From: Firmicutes bacterium HGW-Firmicutes-15
GTDB taxonomy: Bacteria > Bacillota > Syntrophomonadia > Syntrophomonadales > Syntrophomonadaceae
Direction of reading: 5' to 3'
Assembly: GCA_002840245.1 (NCBI GenBank)
Contig: PHAA01000001.1
Span: 62,001-126,000 of the forward strand
DNA: 64,000 nt
The notes under the pieces were generated by a model that searched no databases, was not told the origin of the DNA, and saw nothing but the letters and a program-made list of their open reading frames with translations. The translations under genes and the position numbers were made by a program. Numbering within the stretch: position 1 is the first letter of the stretch; the number at the start of each line of letters is the position of its first letter. Below are positions 63,314 through 64,000 of the stretch, piece after piece.

Positions 63314-64000
63314 GTGCAAAAAAACTGGCGAATAAAAGATTTGTTGGAATGGACAACCCGGTATTTTTCAGACCAAGGTATGCAGGAATCTCGCTTGGAG
63401 GCAGAGATATTGCTGGCTTATGTGTTAGAGAAGAACCGGGTTTATTTATATGCGAATTACGAAGAACCTGTGAATAAAGTTGAAAGAGATACTTTCAGGG
63501 GTTATATAAAAAGAAGATCAGGGGGAGAGCCTCTGGCATACATAACAGGCCAGAGGGAGTTTATGTCTCTTTCCTTTCGGGTAAATTCAGATGTCCTTAT
63601 CCCCCGCCCGGATACCGAAGTTCTGGTGGAAACAGCGCTAGCCCTAGTTCGGGCAGAAGGAATAAAAAGAATTTGTGATGTGGGAACAGGTTCAGGGGCG
63701 ATTGCAGTCAGTCTAGCTGTCTATTTAAATGAGGTTGAGGTGTACGCGTTGGATTTATCCCCAGCAGCTCTGAAGATAGCCAGGGAAAATGCCAAGATAC
63801 ATGAAGTTATGGTGCAGTTTCGGGATGGGGATTTGCTGGAGCCGTTGGTGAATGAAGAGAAGATGGATATGATTGTGGCTAATTTGCCTTATATAACATT
63901 TGACCAATTAGAAGAATTAGAAACTGGGGTCAAGGATTACGAACCCCGGATAGCTTTAGTGGCTTCGGGTGATGGGCTGGATTTATATCGCCGCCTTTTG
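63314..64000 (+). CDS. prmC: Release factor glutamine methyltransferase PrmC (cut by window end)
   Basis: The frame opens at GTG 63314, one base after the prfA stop, and continues to the window edge (229 codons seen). The N-terminal helical domain and the SAM-binding DVGTGSGAIAVSLA are visible. The substrate motif reads NLPYI rather than the usual NPPY, at about residue 190. PrmC methylates the GGQ glutamine of RF1, so the pairing with prfA is expected. Confidence 0.95.
   Translation, partial: MQKNWRIKDLLEWTTRYFSDQGMQESRLEAEILLAYVLEKNRVYLYANYEEPVNKVERDTFRGYIKRRSGGEPLAYITGQREFMSLSFRVNSDVLIPRPDTEVLVETALALVRAEGIKRICDVGTGSGAIAVSLAVYLNEVEVYALDLSPAALKIARENAKIHEVMVQFRDGDLLEPLVNEEKMDMIVANLPYITFDQLEELETGVKDYEPRIALVASGDGLDLYRRLL

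Overview
The window looks like a chromosomal segment near the replication origin of an anaerobic, probably spore-forming clostridial Firmicute; a Syntrophomonas-like lineage is my guess, not proven. It opens with dnaN-recF-remB-gyrB-gyrA, later carries a spo0F-fba-tal-glpX-rho block and an argS-rpoE(delta)-pyrG block, uses a T-box leader, and has many strong AGGAGG Shine-Dalgarno sites with TTG and GTG starts. The first 7 kb is visibly more AT-rich than the rest.

Layout. 0-8.4 kb: DNA clamp, RecF, gyrase, then the PdxS/PdxT PLP synthase. 8.4-14.2 kb: a serine block, made of a T-box leader with a serine specifier, a class V aminotransferase, serA, serS, four tRNA-Ser genes (UGA, GCU, CGA, GGA), two tRNA-Arg genes and tadA, whose 3' end lies inside a tRNA-Ser gene. 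14.2-18.8 kb: an accessory islet (AraC regulator plus DUF4386 protein) bounded on its right by a broken copy of tRNA-Ser(GGA), followed by a MerR regulator and a formate-dehydrogenase-type cytochrome b. 18.9-25.1 kb: prfC, a CheY-CheC-diguanylate cyclase operon, and a receiver-PAS-GGDEF-HD-GYP protein. 25.5-30.2 kb: glnS, a TM1266-type regulator, YycJ nuclease, cardiolipin synthase. 30.2-36.1 kb: a TetR-controlled ABC drug-efflux operon, one ATPase of which is frameshifted at an A10 tract, and an acyltransferase. 36.3-39 kb: a secreted coiled-coil protein and a two-component system. 39.2-44 kb: biotin uptake (BioY, ATPase, EcfT) with two biotin ligases and a recognisable BirA operator. 44.4-52.7 kb: M1 peptidase, argS, rpoE, an MBL hydrolase, pyrG, a FemAB transferase and a divergent alanine racemase. 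52.9-64 kb: spo0F, fba, tal, glpX, rho, a LysM/M23 peptidase, a radical SAM protein, YhaM, rpmE, DUF1385, prfA and the start of prmC.

How parts work together. PLP made by PdxST is the cofactor of the aminotransferase in the serine operon. SerA and that aminotransferase make serine, SerS charges the four tRNA-Ser species beside it, and uncharged tRNA-Ser should feed back on the T-box. TadA edits tRNA-Arg(ACG), encoded just upstream of it. BirA probably represses its own neighbour bioY through the site at 42968-43000.

The least ordinary items are a possible translated serine leader peptide with its own terminator placed downstream of the T-box, the tadA/tRNA-Ser overlap in which tRNA processing would remove the tadA stop codon, two genes that appear to start at ATT, a tRNA-Ser-bounded islet, two families of non-coding palindromic or inverted-repeat elements, and a GyrA lacking both quinolone-anchoring residues. 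No CRISPR array, rRNA, intact transposase or SRP RNA gene was seen.
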